Under the pieces are notes generated by a model. The model saw only the letters and a program-made list of their open reading frames with translations. It searched no databases and was not told where the DNA came from. Both the position numbers and the translations under genes were made by a program. A stretch of 64,000 nucleotides of DNA, from NCBI RefSeq assembly GCF_049116215.1, contig NZ_JAGDZB010000002.1:62001-126000 (forward strand), read 5' to 3'. The DNA is from Shimia sp049116215. GTDB taxonomy: Bacteria > Pseudomonadota > Alphaproteobacteria > Rhodobacterales > Rhodobacteraceae. Positions 31,990-40,666 of the stretch are shown piece by piece; within the stretch, counting starts at the first letter, position 1, and every line of letters starts with the position of its first letter.

Positions 31990-33038
31990 TGCACTTTGCC
32001 TCTGACAACTCCGGCGCCGCACTGCCCGAGGTCCTCGCCGCCATCACCAAAGCCAACGAAGGCTATGCCATGGGCTATGGCGATGACGTGGAAATGGCGC
32101 AGGTCACCGCCAAAATCCGCGAGATCTTTGAAGCCCCAGAGGCGGCGGTCTATCTGGTCTCCACCGGCACCACCGCAAATTCACTGGCGCTCGCAACCCT
32201 CTGTGATCCTTGGCAAACCATCTTCTGCACGGAGGTGGCCCACATCCACAAAGACGAGTGCAACGCACCTGAGTTTTACACCGGTGGGGCAAAGCTCACG
32301 CTGGCGGCAGACAAAGACGTCGACAAAATGACACCCGCCTCCCTGCGCGCCGCCATCCAAGGCGAAGAAACCCGCGGTGTTCACGGCCCACAACGTGGCC
32401 CCGTCTCGATCACGCAGGTCACCGAATACGGCACCGTCTACACGCTCGCCGAACTCACCGCCCTCTGTGATGTCGCCAAATCCTACGACCTGCCCGTGCA
32501 TCTGGACGGCGCGCGCTTCACCAACGCTATGGTTGCGCTAGGCTGCACACCTGCGGAAATGACCTGGAAAGCCGGTGTTGATGCGGTCAGCTTCGGCGGG
32601 ACTAAAAATGGCTGCATGGGAGTCGAAGCGGTGATCTTCTTTGATCCCAAACACGCCTGGGAATTTGAACTACGCCGCAAACGCGGCGGCCACCTGTTCT
32701 CCAAACACCGCTACCTCTCCGCGCAAATGCTCGGCTACCTGCAAGACGACGTCTGGATCGAAGCCGCCACCAAAGCCAACGCCAACGCCGCCCATCTCGC
32801 AGGCGGCCTGCGCGCCATCGGAGCGACATTCAAATACCCGCCACAGGCAAACATGATGTTTGTCGCCCTGCCCCGCGCCACCCACAAACGCCTGCTGGAC
32901 GCCGGCGCGGTCTACCACCTCTGGGACGGCACGCTAGAAGGTGACGACGCCGAGATGGTCACCGCGCGTTTGGTCTGCGACTGGTCGCTCAGCAAAGAGT
33001 TGATCGACCAATTCCTCGATCTGGCAGCGGGCAAGTAA
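31989..33038 (+). CDS. ltaE: Low-specificity L-threonine aldolase
   Basis: At 349 residues, this PLP enzyme of fold type I cleaves L-threonine or L-allo-threonine to glycine and acetaldehyde. Blocks seen: YGDDVEMAQVTAKIREIF, VSTGTTANSLALATLC, PVHLDGARFTNA (Asp for the PLP ring nitrogen) and SFGGTKNGCMG with the Schiff-base lysine. The ATG at 31989 overlaps the stop of the preceding gene; the frame upstream lies within it and is not used. It belongs to the ribF operon. Confidence 0.93.
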   Translation: MHFASDNSGAALPEVLAAITKANEGYAMGYGDDVEMAQVTAKIREIFEAPEAAVYLVSTGTTANSLALATLCDPWQTIFCTEVAHIHKDECNAPEFYTGGAKLTLAADKDVDKMTPASLRAAIQGEETRGVHGPQRGPVSITQVTEYGTVYTLAELTALCDVAKSYDLPVHLDGARFTNAMVALGCTPAEMTWKAGVDAVSFGGTKNGCMGVEAVIFFDPKHAWEFELRRKRGGHLFSKHRYLSAQMLGYLQDDVWIEAATKANANAAHLAGGLRAIGATFKYPPQANMMFVALPRATHKRLLDAGAVYHLWDGTLEGDDAEMVTARLVCDWSLSKELIDQFLDLAAGK

Positions 33039-33042
33039 TCCA

Positions 33043-33261
33043 ATGAGAGACAGCCTGCGCGCTAAAGCGGTTCAGATCTGCAACGACAAAATCGTCAAGA
33101 AAGGCGAGACCGTCGGCCTGTCCTTCTATGCCTTCTTTGCTAACAAGAACGACAACTCGGAACTGCTGATGGAAGCTGCCACATGGTGGATCCAAACCCA
33201 CGAGTTGGATCACTTTGAAAAGGCGGCCAAAATTCGAGACATGATCCTGTCAGGCAAATAA
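33043..33261 (+). CDS. Small conserved protein (DUF6500-like)
   Basis: Seventy-two residues, starting 4 nt after the ltaE stop. The blocks GLSFYAFFANKNDNSELLMEAATWWI and HELDHFEKAAKIRDMI read as strongly conserved and match what I recall as DUF6500. There is no signal or membrane segment. Its position suggests it is the last gene of the ribF-ycgN-ltaE operon. Function unknown. Confidence 0.85.
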   Translation: MRDSLRAKAVQICNDKIVKKGETVGLSFYAFFANKNDNSELLMEAATWWIQTHELDHFEKAAKIRDMILSGK

Positions 33262-33309
33262 CCTCCTTATTGCCAATGCTGTGCATTGGCAGCGCCCCGT
33301 TGGCCGGAA

Positions 33310-33330
33310 GGGGCTTGCGCAGCAAGCTCC
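33310..33330. repeat. Hairpin in the structured intergenic region
   Basis: GGGGCTTGC / GCAAGCTCC pairs over 9 positions (one G-T) around a 3-nt loop. The right arm AAGCTCC (33324-33330) can also pair with GGAGCTT (33359-33365), so alternative structures exist just ahead of repeat copy 1. Confidence 0.5.
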
Positions 33331-33341
33331 CGAGAGGTGAA

Positions 33342-33390
33342 CCGCCCCCCACGGGGTAGGAGCTTTGCTTCCAGCCCCTCGGTTCGTGCG
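33342..33390. repeat. ~48-bp repeat, copy 1 (left of the TPR-like gene)
   Basis: This C/G-rich block, which ends in AGCCCCTCGGTTCG, recurs at 34200-34249 in the same orientation with roughly 85% identity by eye. The two copies flank the gene at 33491-34174. Confidence 0.65.
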
Positions 33391-33490
33391 CCACCAAATT
33401 CAAATTCCGTAGGTACACCAAATTATCCCGGACTAAGGATCTATTCTTTGCAACCTTTACCTGTGTCCTTCAGACGGATATTCGTAAGTG

Positions 33491-34174
33491 ATGAAAAGTG
33501 AAGACTGGTACAGGAATGAAGTATGGAACCCGGACATTGAACGGAATTTCCACAGCAAATTGTCCAACGCTCGCAGCCAAAGAGATCAATACCTCAAAAT
33601 TCAGATTCTTTGCCTAACGGAACGGCATCCGCACGCGGCTCTTGGATTAGGCAAATTCTATTTTGAAACCCGAAGTGATCGCTCTTGGGACCTCGACGTC
33701 AAACACGCGACCGCGAAAGCCCACGAGCAGTTGAAAGACTTTGATGCCGCCTTGGAAGCTTACCGAGAGATCTTGAAGCACGAGTGTGACAAGCCATTCT
33801 TCCCATTTATGGCGCTTTTGGACGCACCGTACCTAATCGCAAGAAAGACCCTTAAAAGCGAATTCTCATTTGCTCTGGAAACATTGACGAGAGCGGAACT
33901 CGAGTTTTCGAAACGTGGCATAACGCATGTTGTGGAACAATTTATTCTACATGCCTCACATGCCATTATCCGCAATCATTCAAAACAAAAACCTGAGGCG
34001 CGCGACCACGCGGTGGTTGCCTTGAAATTGGCGGGGGTTACAGACAGCGGCCTCCGGTATCATCGCAAAGTGGGATTGGTTGGACCCGAGTATCAGAAAA
34101 CCATCCTCACCTTGAAATCAATCACGTCCGGTTACCCTCGCATTTTTTTGGAGCTTGCAGCAAAATTCGGCTAA
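33491..34174 (+). CDS. Hypothetical protein with TPR-like helices, flanked by direct repeats
   Basis: At 227 residues from the ATG at 33491 (a GTG one codon earlier is in frame). The N-terminus SEDWYRNEVWNPDIERNFHSKLSNARSQRDQYLKIQ and an ALGLGKFYF / KAHEQLKDFDAALEAYREIL segment indicate tetratricopeptide-type helical repeats, so protein-protein binding is likely. Codon use is clearly more A/T-rich than in neighbouring genes. It sits between two imperfect ~48-bp direct repeats, so it may be a small acquired insertion. No partner toxin, nuclease or restriction gene is adjacent, and no function can be given. Confidence 0.75.
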   Translation: MKSEDWYRNEVWNPDIERNFHSKLSNARSQRDQYLKIQILCLTERHPHAALGLGKFYFETRSDRSWDLDVKHATAKAHEQLKDFDAALEAYREILKHECDKPFFPFMALLDAPYLIARKTLKSEFSFALETLTRAELEFSKRGITHVVEQFILHASHAIIRNHSKQKPEARDHAVVALKLAGVTDSGLRYHRKVGLVGPEYQKTILTLKSITSGYPRIFLELAAKFG

Positions 34175-34199
34175 CGCTCAACCGTCCGCCGTACCTCAG

Positions 34200-34249
34200 C
34201 CGCCCCCACGGGGCGGGCGCTTCGCTTCCTAGCCCCTCGGTTCGGACGC
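34200..34249. repeat. ~48-bp repeat, copy 2 (right of the TPR-like gene)
   Basis: Second copy of the element at 33342-33390, starting 26 nt after the TPR-like gene's stop, with a one-base deletion and a one-base insertion relative to copy 1. Confidence 0.65.
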
Positions 34250-34253
34250 AGTT

Positions 34254-34589
34254 TTAGCTCTCTGAACGTAGCTCACTTGGCACAGCGGCAACACCCAACT
34301 CTGCAACGCCTGGAAAAACGCCGTTGGCGTCCACGGCTTGTGACCATGTTAAATGCACCACAAATAGCGCGACGCCGCTGGTCCCGGTTATTTCGATCAA
34401 AACGTCATCAGAGGCGCTGTCTCTGGCAAGCACTTCTGTTCGATGCAAGCAATTCCAAAGCGGGTGACGCCTCCCCACTTCGACTTTCAGCTGTACCAAA
34501 AGGCTCAACGCTTCTGCGCAATCAATGCGCTTCCAACTGCCCCAATCAAACTCTTGTCGATCTGACACAGTGCACCCACCATCATTCAC
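34254..34589 (-). CDS. Small conserved hypothetical protein
   Basis: Up to 111 residues from a GTG at 34589; an inner GTG at 34568 (protein VSDRQEFDWG) with GGTGGG upstream is an alternative. I take this strand as coding because the sequence has a coherent pattern (LSLLVQLKVEVGRRHPLWN, SDDVLIEITGTSGVALFVVHLTWS) that resembles small conserved bacterial proteins with an SDDVLF / VHLTWS core. The opposite-strand frame has no such pattern. It converges on the TPR-like gene and lies just outside the right-hand repeat. Function unknown. Confidence 0.65.
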   Translation of the reverse strand: MNDGGCTVSDRQEFDWGSWKRIDCAEALSLLVQLKVEVGRRHPLWNCLHRTEVLARDSASDDVLIEITGTSGVALFVVHLTWSQAVDANGVFPGVAELGVAAVPSELRSES

Positions 34590-34614
34590 AAAAAAGGTTC
34601 TAAACTCATCCTAA

Positions 34615-35415
34615 TCAAAAGCACTCCAGCGTCCGCCGCACCTCAGCCGCCACCACATCCGCATGGGTAATCATGCCCATGTGCCCCGCGCCAGCCACGG
34701 TCACCCGCCGCCCATTCTGCGCAGCAGCAGCAACCCCATCACAAACCGGCTTCATGATCGCAGGGCTCTCCGCCCCGTCCATCACCACCACCGGCACGGC
34801 AATCTTGCCCAGTCGCGGCATGATGGTGCCAACGTCTTCCAGCACATCTTGCTGAGAGGCCACCACAAACGGCACCTGCCGCGTGAACGTCGCGCGGGTC
34901 TCTTCCGGCAACGCCTCCCACGGCGTGCCATCGCCCCATTCCTGAACAAACATGCGTACCGCCGCTTCCGGATCACCAGCGTCATTGAGGGCAAACACCT
35001 GCCCCATATGCGCATCATTCTTGGCCACGGCCTCCGGCGCAGCCGCCTTGGCCGCCAACATTGTCACCGGCTCAAACAAGGACAAAGAACGCACAAGATC
35101 TGGCCGCTCAATCGCCAACCGCAGCCCCAGCAGCCCGCCGTAGGAATGCCCAATCACATCCACCGGCCCATCCAGACGCGCCAATATCGCATCCAACATG
35201 GTCTGCCCGGTCAACGTACCCGGCACATACGCTGCGCTACGCCCATGGCCCGGCATGTCCGGCGCTTGAATGGTCAACAGATCGTCCAGCGCCGCGCCGA
35301 TGCCGCGAAAGGCGCCCGAGTGCCCAAGGTTGCAATGCAGCGCCAAAGCCGCACGCGGCCCCTGCCCCAACACACGCCAATGCATGTCGGGCGTCTTTCT
35401 GGTGTCCAATGCCAT
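34615..35415 (-). CDS. Alpha/beta hydrolase
   Basis: At 266 residues from the ATG at 35415, preceded by AAGGACC; the frame is open upstream but overlaps the next gene. The fold hallmarks are ALHCNLGHSGAF (oxyanion), PDMPGHGRS (51-60), the nucleophile elbow VIGHSYGG with Ser91, an acid in VVVMDGAESPA and the C-terminal His in AGAGHMGMI. It resembles 3-oxoadipate enol-lactonase-like esterases, without a firm substrate. It is 16 nt downstream of the isomerase gene and likely cotranscribed with it. Confidence 0.87.
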   Translation of the reverse strand: MALDTRKTPDMHWRVLGQGPRAALALHCNLGHSGAFRGIGAALDDLLTIQAPDMPGHGRSAAYVPGTLTGQTMLDAILARLDGPVDVIGHSYGGLLGLRLAIERPDLVRSLSLFEPVTMLAAKAAAPEAVAKNDAHMGQVFALNDAGDPEAAVRMFVQEWGDGTPWEALPEETRATFTRQVPFVVASQQDVLEDVGTIMPRLGKIAVPVVVMDGAESPAIMKPVCDGVAAAAQNGRRVTVAGAGHMGMITHADVVAAEVRRTLECF

Positions 35416-35431
35416 GGTCCTTAAAGTGTCC

Positions 35432-36031
35432 TTACAACTCACCCGCCAAATGCGCGTCCAAATCGTCCAACCGGTCCTGTCCCCAGAACCGTGCCCCATC
35501 GTCGGTCACATAAAACGGCGCGCCAAAGGCCCCCGCGTCCATCGCCTCATCCAGGTTGCGGGCATAGGTCTCCGCCCCCACCAGCAACCCGCTGTCCGCC
35601 AGCGCCGGTTCAAACCCGGCCTCAACCAGACAGGCGCGGATCACGTCATCCTGCGCAATGTCCTTCTCCTCAGCCCAGCACGCCCGCGTAAACCCATGCG
35701 CCAAAGCACCCAGATCACCGCCACCCGCATTGGCCGCCGCGATAAACGCATAAGACGACGGCGCCATATTGGTGGGCCAATGCGCCGGCTTCAGGTTAAA
35801 CTCCATGCCCAACTTCTTAGCCTGCCGCACCAATTCCTGCGCGCGGTATTCCTGTCGGCTGACGTGACGTTCTTTGGGTGGCGTGCCCCCCGTGCGGCCA
35901 AAAAGCGCAACAATATCGAGCGGCTTATAGATAATATCCGCACCGTGTTTCGCTGCGATCTCTTCCAGACGGGTGCCTGCAAGATAGGTGTATGGAGAAA
36001 TTGTTGAGAAATAATAGGTGATCGTGGCCAT
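35432..36031 (-). CDS. 2-hydroxychromene-2-carboxylate isomerase-type protein (DsbA/GST-kappa fold)
   Basis: At 199 residues from the ATG at 36031 (GGGAGG upstream). The N-terminus ITYYFSTISPYTYLAG has the SPYTYL block in which the active Ser replaces the DsbA cysteine, as in chromene-carboxylate isomerases and kappa-class glutathione transferases. GAFGAPFYV supplies the cis-Pro loop. Family members isomerise naphthalene-breakdown intermediates with glutathione, but many roseobacters carry homologues with no such pathway, so the substrate is uncertain. It is divergent from prs. Confidence 0.88.
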   Translation of the reverse strand: MATITYYFSTISPYTYLAGTRLEEIAAKHGADIIYKPLDIVALFGRTGGTPPKERHVSRQEYRAQELVRQAKKLGMEFNLKPAHWPTNMAPSSYAFIAAANAGGGDLGALAHGFTRACWAEEKDIAQDDVIRACLVEAGFEPALADSGLLVGAETYARNLDEAMDAGAFGAPFYVTDDGARFWGQDRLDDLDAHLAGEL

Positions 36032-36138
36032 TTTTGCCTCCCATAGCTCGCACGTCGCTTTGCGCGACGTTAGGGCCATGTTAAGGCGAGTGCAACGTCA
36101 CGAATCTGTCACCAAAGCCACCTGGGGATTACCGCGCT

Positions 36139-37155
36139 ATGGCCACCATTCTTGAACCGAAACTGATCACTGGCAATGCCAACAAACCGCTTGCCAGCGC
36201 CATCGCGCGGCGCATGTCGATGCACCGCGGCAGCAACGTCAACCTGATCGACGCCCGTGTAGAGCGTTTTAACGACGCAGAAATCTTTGTCGAAGTTTAC
36301 GACAACGTGCGCGGCGAAGACATGTTCATCATCCAGTCGACCTCCAATCCGGCCAACGACAACCTGATGGAACTGCTGGTGATGTCCGACGCTCTGCGCC
36401 GCTCCTCGGCCAGCCGCATCACCGCTGTGATCCCCTACTTCGGCTACGCCCGCCAAGACCGCCGCACCAAGGCCCGCACGCCCATCACCGCCAAGCTGGT
36501 CGCCAACATGATGGTTGAAGCTGGCATCGAGCGCATCCTGACCATGGATCTGCACGCTGCGCAGATTCAGGGCTTCTTCGACATCCCGGTCGACAACCTC
36601 TACGCCTCGCCAGTGTTTGCGCTCGACATCAAGGCGCAGTTCAAAGACCAGCTCGAAGACGTCATGATCATCTCCCCGGACGTGGGCGGCGTGGCCCGCG
36701 CTCGTGAACTTGCCAAACGCATCAACGCGCCGCTGGCCATCGTCGACAAGCGCCGCGAGAAGCCGGGCGAGATCGCCGAGATGACCGTGATCGGCGACGT
36801 CAAAGGCAAGAAATGTATCATCGTAGACGACATCTGCGACACCGCCGGCACGCTCTGCAAAGCTGCCGAAGTCCTGATCGAGCACGGCGCCACCGAGGTG
36901 CACAGCTATATCTCCCACGGTGTTCTGTCCGGCCCGGCGATTGAGCGCATCACCAACTCGGTGATGAAGTCTCTGGTCATCACCGACAGCATCGAGCCCA
37001 CCGAGGCCGTGAAAGGCGCCGCCAACATCCGCATCGTGCCCACCGCCCCGATGTTTGCCCAGGCGATCCTGAACACAGCCAACGGCACGTCCGTGAGCTC
37101 GTTGTTTGAGACAGAGACGCTGGAACCGGCCTACGAAGGCCTGTTCAAAGCCTGA
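36139..37155 (+). CDS. prs: Ribose-phosphate pyrophosphokinase
   Basis: The 338-residue enzyme makes PRPP from ribose 5-phosphate and ATP for purine, pyrimidine, His and Trp synthesis. Hallmarks are the flexible loop YFGYARQDRRTKARTPITAKLVA, the metal-binding signature DLHAAQIQGFFDIPVDNLYA, and the PRPP loop IIVDDICDTAGTLCKA. Length is slightly above the usual ~315, with a short N-terminal extension (MATILEPKLI). It is monocistronic with a strong terminator. Confidence 0.97.
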   Translation: MATILEPKLITGNANKPLASAIARRMSMHRGSNVNLIDARVERFNDAEIFVEVYDNVRGEDMFIIQSTSNPANDNLMELLVMSDALRRSSASRITAVIPYFGYARQDRRTKARTPITAKLVANMMVEAGIERILTMDLHAAQIQGFFDIPVDNLYASPVFALDIKAQFKDQLEDVMIISPDVGGVARARELAKRINAPLAIVDKRREKPGEIAEMTVIGDVKGKKCIIVDDICDTAGTLCKAAEVLIEHGATEVHSYISHGVLSGPAIERITNSVMKSLVITDSIEPTEAVKGAANIRIVPTAPMFAQAILNTANGTSVSSLFETETLEPAYEGLFKA

Positions 37156-37181
37156 TCTGAGCGGGTCAATTGAGATAGAGA

Positions 37182-37212
37182 AAGCCCCGACGGAGACGTC
37201 GGGGCTTTTTTG
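37182..37212 (+). terminator. Rho-independent terminator of prs
   Basis: An 11-bp stem, AAGCCCCGACG (37182-37192) / CGTCGGGGCTT (37197-37207), with a GAGA loop and six Ts following. Confidence 0.95.
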
Positions 37213-37353
37213 TTTTGGTGTGCTGTCCACCCTGGGGCCGCATTAACCGAAATCGCAACGGACGCCAGTGAGGACCTCACAACGACAAATGCTGCACAGC
37301 GTACCAACGTCCACTTGCTGTACAGGGCGCTGGCAGCTACCGAGTGTGACTGG

Positions 37354-38307
37354 TCAGAGTTTCCACTCGAAGCGGACCGCTTTCTCAGACTCATCCCAAA
37401 GACGAGCCATGACGGCTTTGTCATGAGCATGCGCGTTCAGTGTGCCTTTGCCGACTGGCCCAACGGCTTCCAAACGACCCGTTGGGCCGTATAAAGCGCG
37501 TTGCTCGGTCAGCGCCCCTTCGGTCGCACACATGACCTCAGGGTTTGAGCCTTGCTCAGCAGTCTGGACCATTGGCGTCTTGGTCATCAACCACCAGATG
37601 AAACGCATTGTTCGACTGCCGCTAGTGGAGATCAGTGATGTGGCAGACGACCCCGGATGACATACAAAGACCTCGACATCCTTGCGTCCAGCCGTGGCCA
37701 AACGGTCCTGCAGTTCATAGGCGAACATCATCTGCGCCAGTTTGCTCTGCGAGTAAGCGGTATTTGCACCGTAGCCCTGATCCCAATTCATGTCATCGAA
37801 CTTGATGGTCTTGAGCCCCATGTTGTAGCCAAGGCTGGCAACGACCACGACACGGCCATCACTTTCGGCGATGCGCTCAAAAAGCAGACCATTGAGCAGA
37901 AAATGTCCGTAGTGGTTGGTGCCTAGCTGGCTTTCGAAGCCATCGACGGTCAGTTTGCGCGTCGGAACCTGCGCAATGGCCGCGTTGTTGATCAGCGCGT
38001 CGATGCGGGGCACGGTCTTCAAGACTTCGTCGGCGGCCTCGCGCACGCTGTCCAGAACGGACAGATCCATGCGGATAAAGCTCACATCGACCTGCGCCCC
38101 GAGTTCCTGTTTCAAGCCCGCAATTGCCGCAGCAGATTTTTCGGCCGAGCGGTTCAACATCACCACCTTTGCGTTCTTCTTGAGAAGCGTGCGTGCAGCC
38201 TGAAAGCCAGCACCGGCGTTGGCTCCGGTGATAAGGTAGGTTTTGCCTGATTGATCTTCGAGGCGCTCGGGTGTCCAGCCTTTGGGGCCGTATGTGGTAT
38301 CTGCCAT
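37354..38307 (-). CDS. SDR family oxidoreductase (retinol-dehydrogenase / protochlorophyllide-reductase-like)
   Basis: At 317 residues from the ATG at 38307, with AGGAGA upstream. The cofactor loop is TGANAGAGFQ (27-36), followed by NNAAIAQVP, the serine block VVVVASLGYN (Ser158) and the catalytic Tyr185/Lys189 (YSQSK). Long C-terminal sequences of this kind occur in retinol-dehydrogenase-like SDRs of unknown bacterial substrate. It is divergent from an AraC regulator 160 nt away; SDR/AraC divergent pairs are a common xenobiotic-responsive layout. The codon use looks slightly less G/C-ending than its neighbours. Confidence 0.88.
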   Translation of the reverse strand: MADTTYGPKGWTPERLEDQSGKTYLITGANAGAGFQAARTLLKKNAKVVMLNRSAEKSAAAIAGLKQELGAQVDVSFIRMDLSVLDSVREAADEVLKTVPRIDALINNAAIAQVPTRKLTVDGFESQLGTNHYGHFLLNGLLFERIAESDGRVVVVASLGYNMGLKTIKFDDMNWDQGYGANTAYSQSKLAQMMFAYELQDRLATAGRKDVEVFVCHPGSSATSLISTSGSRTMRFIWWLMTKTPMVQTAEQGSNPEVMCATEGALTEQRALYGPTGRLEAVGPVGKGTLNAHAHDKAVMARLWDESEKAVRFEWKL

Positions 38308-38466
38308 TTTTTCTCCTGTCAGCCCGCGCTGGCTGTTCTGGGTGATTATGCCTGGATGCACAGATACAATCTGATACGGCATGGAAACAGGCGACATTCT
38401 CTTAATTTCTTGCCCATTCGTCTCGCACCTATTGCAAAGGCACAAGTCCTCTGTCAGCTAGTGTGC

Positions 38467-39357
38467 ATGAGCAAAGATCAGATCAAAGACCTCATCGAGA
38501 GCCGCCTGCCCGAGGCCGGCCTTGTCGACACCGCCTTGAAAGGGGTCCAGCTTTTTCGAGTGACCGAGGCCATGCCCTGCGTACCCGCAATCTACGAGCC
38601 CACGGTTGTGGCCATTCTCAGTGGCACGAAAGAGGCCGTTTTGGATGGTAAGCGCCATGCCTATAGCAGCGACAAATACCTGCTATGCCCAATGACTATG
38701 CCAGTGGAGGCTGGTACGCCACAGGCATCCGAAGCGATCCCACTGCTCGGCGTCGTGATCACTTTGGATCCACGAACGATGCGCGAACTCACCTTGGAAA
38801 TTGAAACAGCCGATGGTGGCACTCGACCAGCGCAGAGAAGTGCACCTTCGGCTTTGGCATTGTCGTCCTGGGATGTCGGCTTCACACAGGCACTGCAGCG
38901 GCTTCTCGAATTACTCGAGAAACCTAATGATCTGGTGGTGCTAGGAGCGGGACGATTGCGCGAACTGTGTTACGCGGTCCTCATGGGCGAGGCCGGGGGA
39001 GCTGCAAGACGTGCCTTTGGTGTCGGTAACGAAATCGCGCGAACCATTGACTACCTCGCAACCCACCTCAACGAACAGGTCACCATCGACGATATGGCCG
39101 CCCACGTCGGCATGAGCAGGGCGGTGTTCCATCGACGTTTTAAAGAAGCCACGACTATGTCCCCGATACAATTCGTGAAATCCATGCGGCTCAACAACGC
39201 CGCGATGAAGATCGCGGGAGGAATGAACGTGTCGGAGGCAGCCTGGGACGTGGGCTACCAAAGCGCATCTCAATTCAGCCGTGAGTTTAAGCGCATGTAC
39301 GGGCAGTCGCCCCGGCAATGGAGCAACGCAACACAGGTGCCTCAACGACTGAACTAA
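38467..39357 (+). CDS. AraC family transcriptional regulator
   Basis: The 296-residue protein starts at MSKDQIKDLIES (38467); the open frame upstream runs into the divergent gene. The N-terminal AraC_N cupin-type sensor covers about 1-170 (VVAILSGTKEAVLDGKRHAYSSDKYLLCP), and the two C-terminal helix-turn-helices cover about 195-290 (VTIDDMAAHVGMSRAVFHRRFKEATTMSPIQFVKSMRL and VSEAAWDVGYQSASQFSREFKRMYGQSP). It probably regulates the divergent SDR gene and itself. Confidence 0.92.
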   Translation: MSKDQIKDLIESRLPEAGLVDTALKGVQLFRVTEAMPCVPAIYEPTVVAILSGTKEAVLDGKRHAYSSDKYLLCPMTMPVEAGTPQASEAIPLLGVVITLDPRTMRELTLEIETADGGTRPAQRSAPSALALSSWDVGFTQALQRLLELLEKPNDLVVLGAGRLRELCYAVLMGEAGGAARRAFGVGNEIARTIDYLATHLNEQVTIDDMAAHVGMSRAVFHRRFKEATTMSPIQFVKSMRLNNAAMKIAGGMNVSEAAWDVGYQSASQFSREFKRMYGQSPRQWSNATQVPQRLN

Positions 39358-39553
39358 GGTGCGCTGGTTGACATATGTCTATAGCGATTTTCCAGTTTAA
39401 GTGGTGCAATCAAGACTAGGTGCATCGAGCCACATGTCGGCTCAGTTCGCAAACCAAACCCCATCCAAACCAACCCTCCCCCAGTAAACCCTTTATCAAG
39501 CCTCTTTCTGCATAGTCCGCGTGAAACACCTCGCCAGCAGAAAGCCGGTTCCT

Positions 39554-40312
39554 ATGTCGATTGCCTCCTCTTTGCGTCTTGCGCTTCTCTCTGTCAGCCT
39601 CCTGGCGACCCAAGCGCAGGCCAATAGCGTCTCCCTGATTCAGAACGGTTTCTTTGCGCAACGCGCCTCCTTCAACGACACGTCGCCCCGTGAACCGCAA
39701 CAACCTGCCCTCGCGCAACCGACGGACGCCGATACCAGCCGCGGCGCACTGGCCTTGCGCCCCGGCACTGCCAGCCTGTTCCGGGGCCGTGCCACCGGCG
39801 GCCTCTTTGCGCCAGTGCTAACGCAGGTCCTGCCGTCCGCCGCCAAGCAGCTGATGACCCTGATTGCCGGGGCGGAAGCGGGCAAGGCTGGCTATGACGC
39901 CGTGCAATATGGCGCCCGGATCAAGCCTGCCGCGCCCCCCACAAAAATGACCATCGCCGAGATCTATCAGTGGATCGACAACACCCCGGGACAGCCCCAT
40001 GCAATTGGCCGCTATCAGTTCATCCCCGCCACCCTGCGCCGCCTTGTCCGCCATCAGGAAGTGCCGCACGACAAGATATTCAGCCCGGAGATACAGGACC
40101 AGCTGGCCCACCAGTTGCTGGAAGAGGCCGGACTCAGCGATTTCCAGTCCGCCGAGATGTCGCGCGCGACCTTTATGCTCAATCTTGCCAAGATTTGGGC
40201 GGGCTTGCCCACCTCGACCGGCAAATCTTACTACGAAGGTTATGCCGGCAACAAAGCGGTCTACTCTTGGGACTATTTTGACACCCACTTCAAAAAGATC
40301 TTTCCAAGCTAA
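39554..40312 (+). CDS. Exported lysozyme-like (GH104-type) peptidoglycan hydrolase
   Basis: At 252 residues from the ATG at 39554, which opens a clear Sec signal (MSIASSLRLALLSVSLLATQAQA); a GTG 11 codons upstream is less likely. A low-complexity linker (about 30-85) leads into a lysozyme-fold domain (about 105-250): LIAGAEAGKAGYDAVQYG places the catalytic acid Glu after AGA, and GQPHAIGRYQFIPATL is the substrate-binding block seen in lambda-type muramidases. It likely cleaves peptidoglycan in the periplasm. It does not sit in a phage region. Confidence 0.78.
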   Translation: MSIASSLRLALLSVSLLATQAQANSVSLIQNGFFAQRASFNDTSPREPQQPALAQPTDADTSRGALALRPGTASLFRGRATGGLFAPVLTQVLPSAAKQLMTLIAGAEAGKAGYDAVQYGARIKPAAPPTKMTIAEIYQWIDNTPGQPHAIGRYQFIPATLRRLVRHQEVPHDKIFSPEIQDQLAHQLLEEAGLSDFQSAEMSRATFMLNLAKIWAGLPTSTGKSYYEGYAGNKAVYSWDYFDTHFKKIFPS

Positions 40313-40666
40313 CGGCTGACGCGGCTTTAAAGGGGCCTGGCAATGGTGATCGGACTGTCGATAAAGCGGACGATAATCACTGCGTGAAAAGACCACGCCA
40401 AGGGTCCGCTCTGGGCTGGTTGCTTAGCGCGGTGAGGCCCGCGTCCTGCACCGCCCCCATTCCCGCCCGCCCCGAATCTTTCCAGTCCCAGACGACCCGT
40501 CAAAATTGCCCTCAAAAAACCCAACCAATTTTCTGACAGAGTAGAGCAAAACCCAACTCAAATACCCTTTAGGTTGTTTTTCGCAAAGAAATGCACGCAT
40601 GTGACTTGTTCCCGTCTCCCCTTTGGGTCTAGCTGTCGGACATATCCGCCAACAGGACTCTCTCAC
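40313..40666. other. 354-nt intergenic region with no recognised feature
   Basis: I find no credible gene, RNA, clear terminator or repeat here. The stretch 40430-40500 is C-rich on the plus strand. An AGGA lies 11 nt before the MFS start codon at its right end. Confidence 0.5.

Noticed and set aside
33286..33501. 71-codon ORF across the structured repeat region
   Set aside because: It reads through the repeat and hairpin, has odd composition and no ribosome site; better explained as non-coding repeat.
34277..34603. Plus-strand ORF opposite the small hypothetical gene
   Set aside because: The minus-strand frame has a balanced, protein-like pattern (SDDVLIEI, VHLTWS), while the plus frame is rich in Arg, Gln and Cys without pattern.
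37210..37494. Small plus-strand ORF after prs
   Set aside because: It begins inside the prs terminator and overlaps the end of the SDR gene in antisense; no ribosome site and no recognisable protein pattern.
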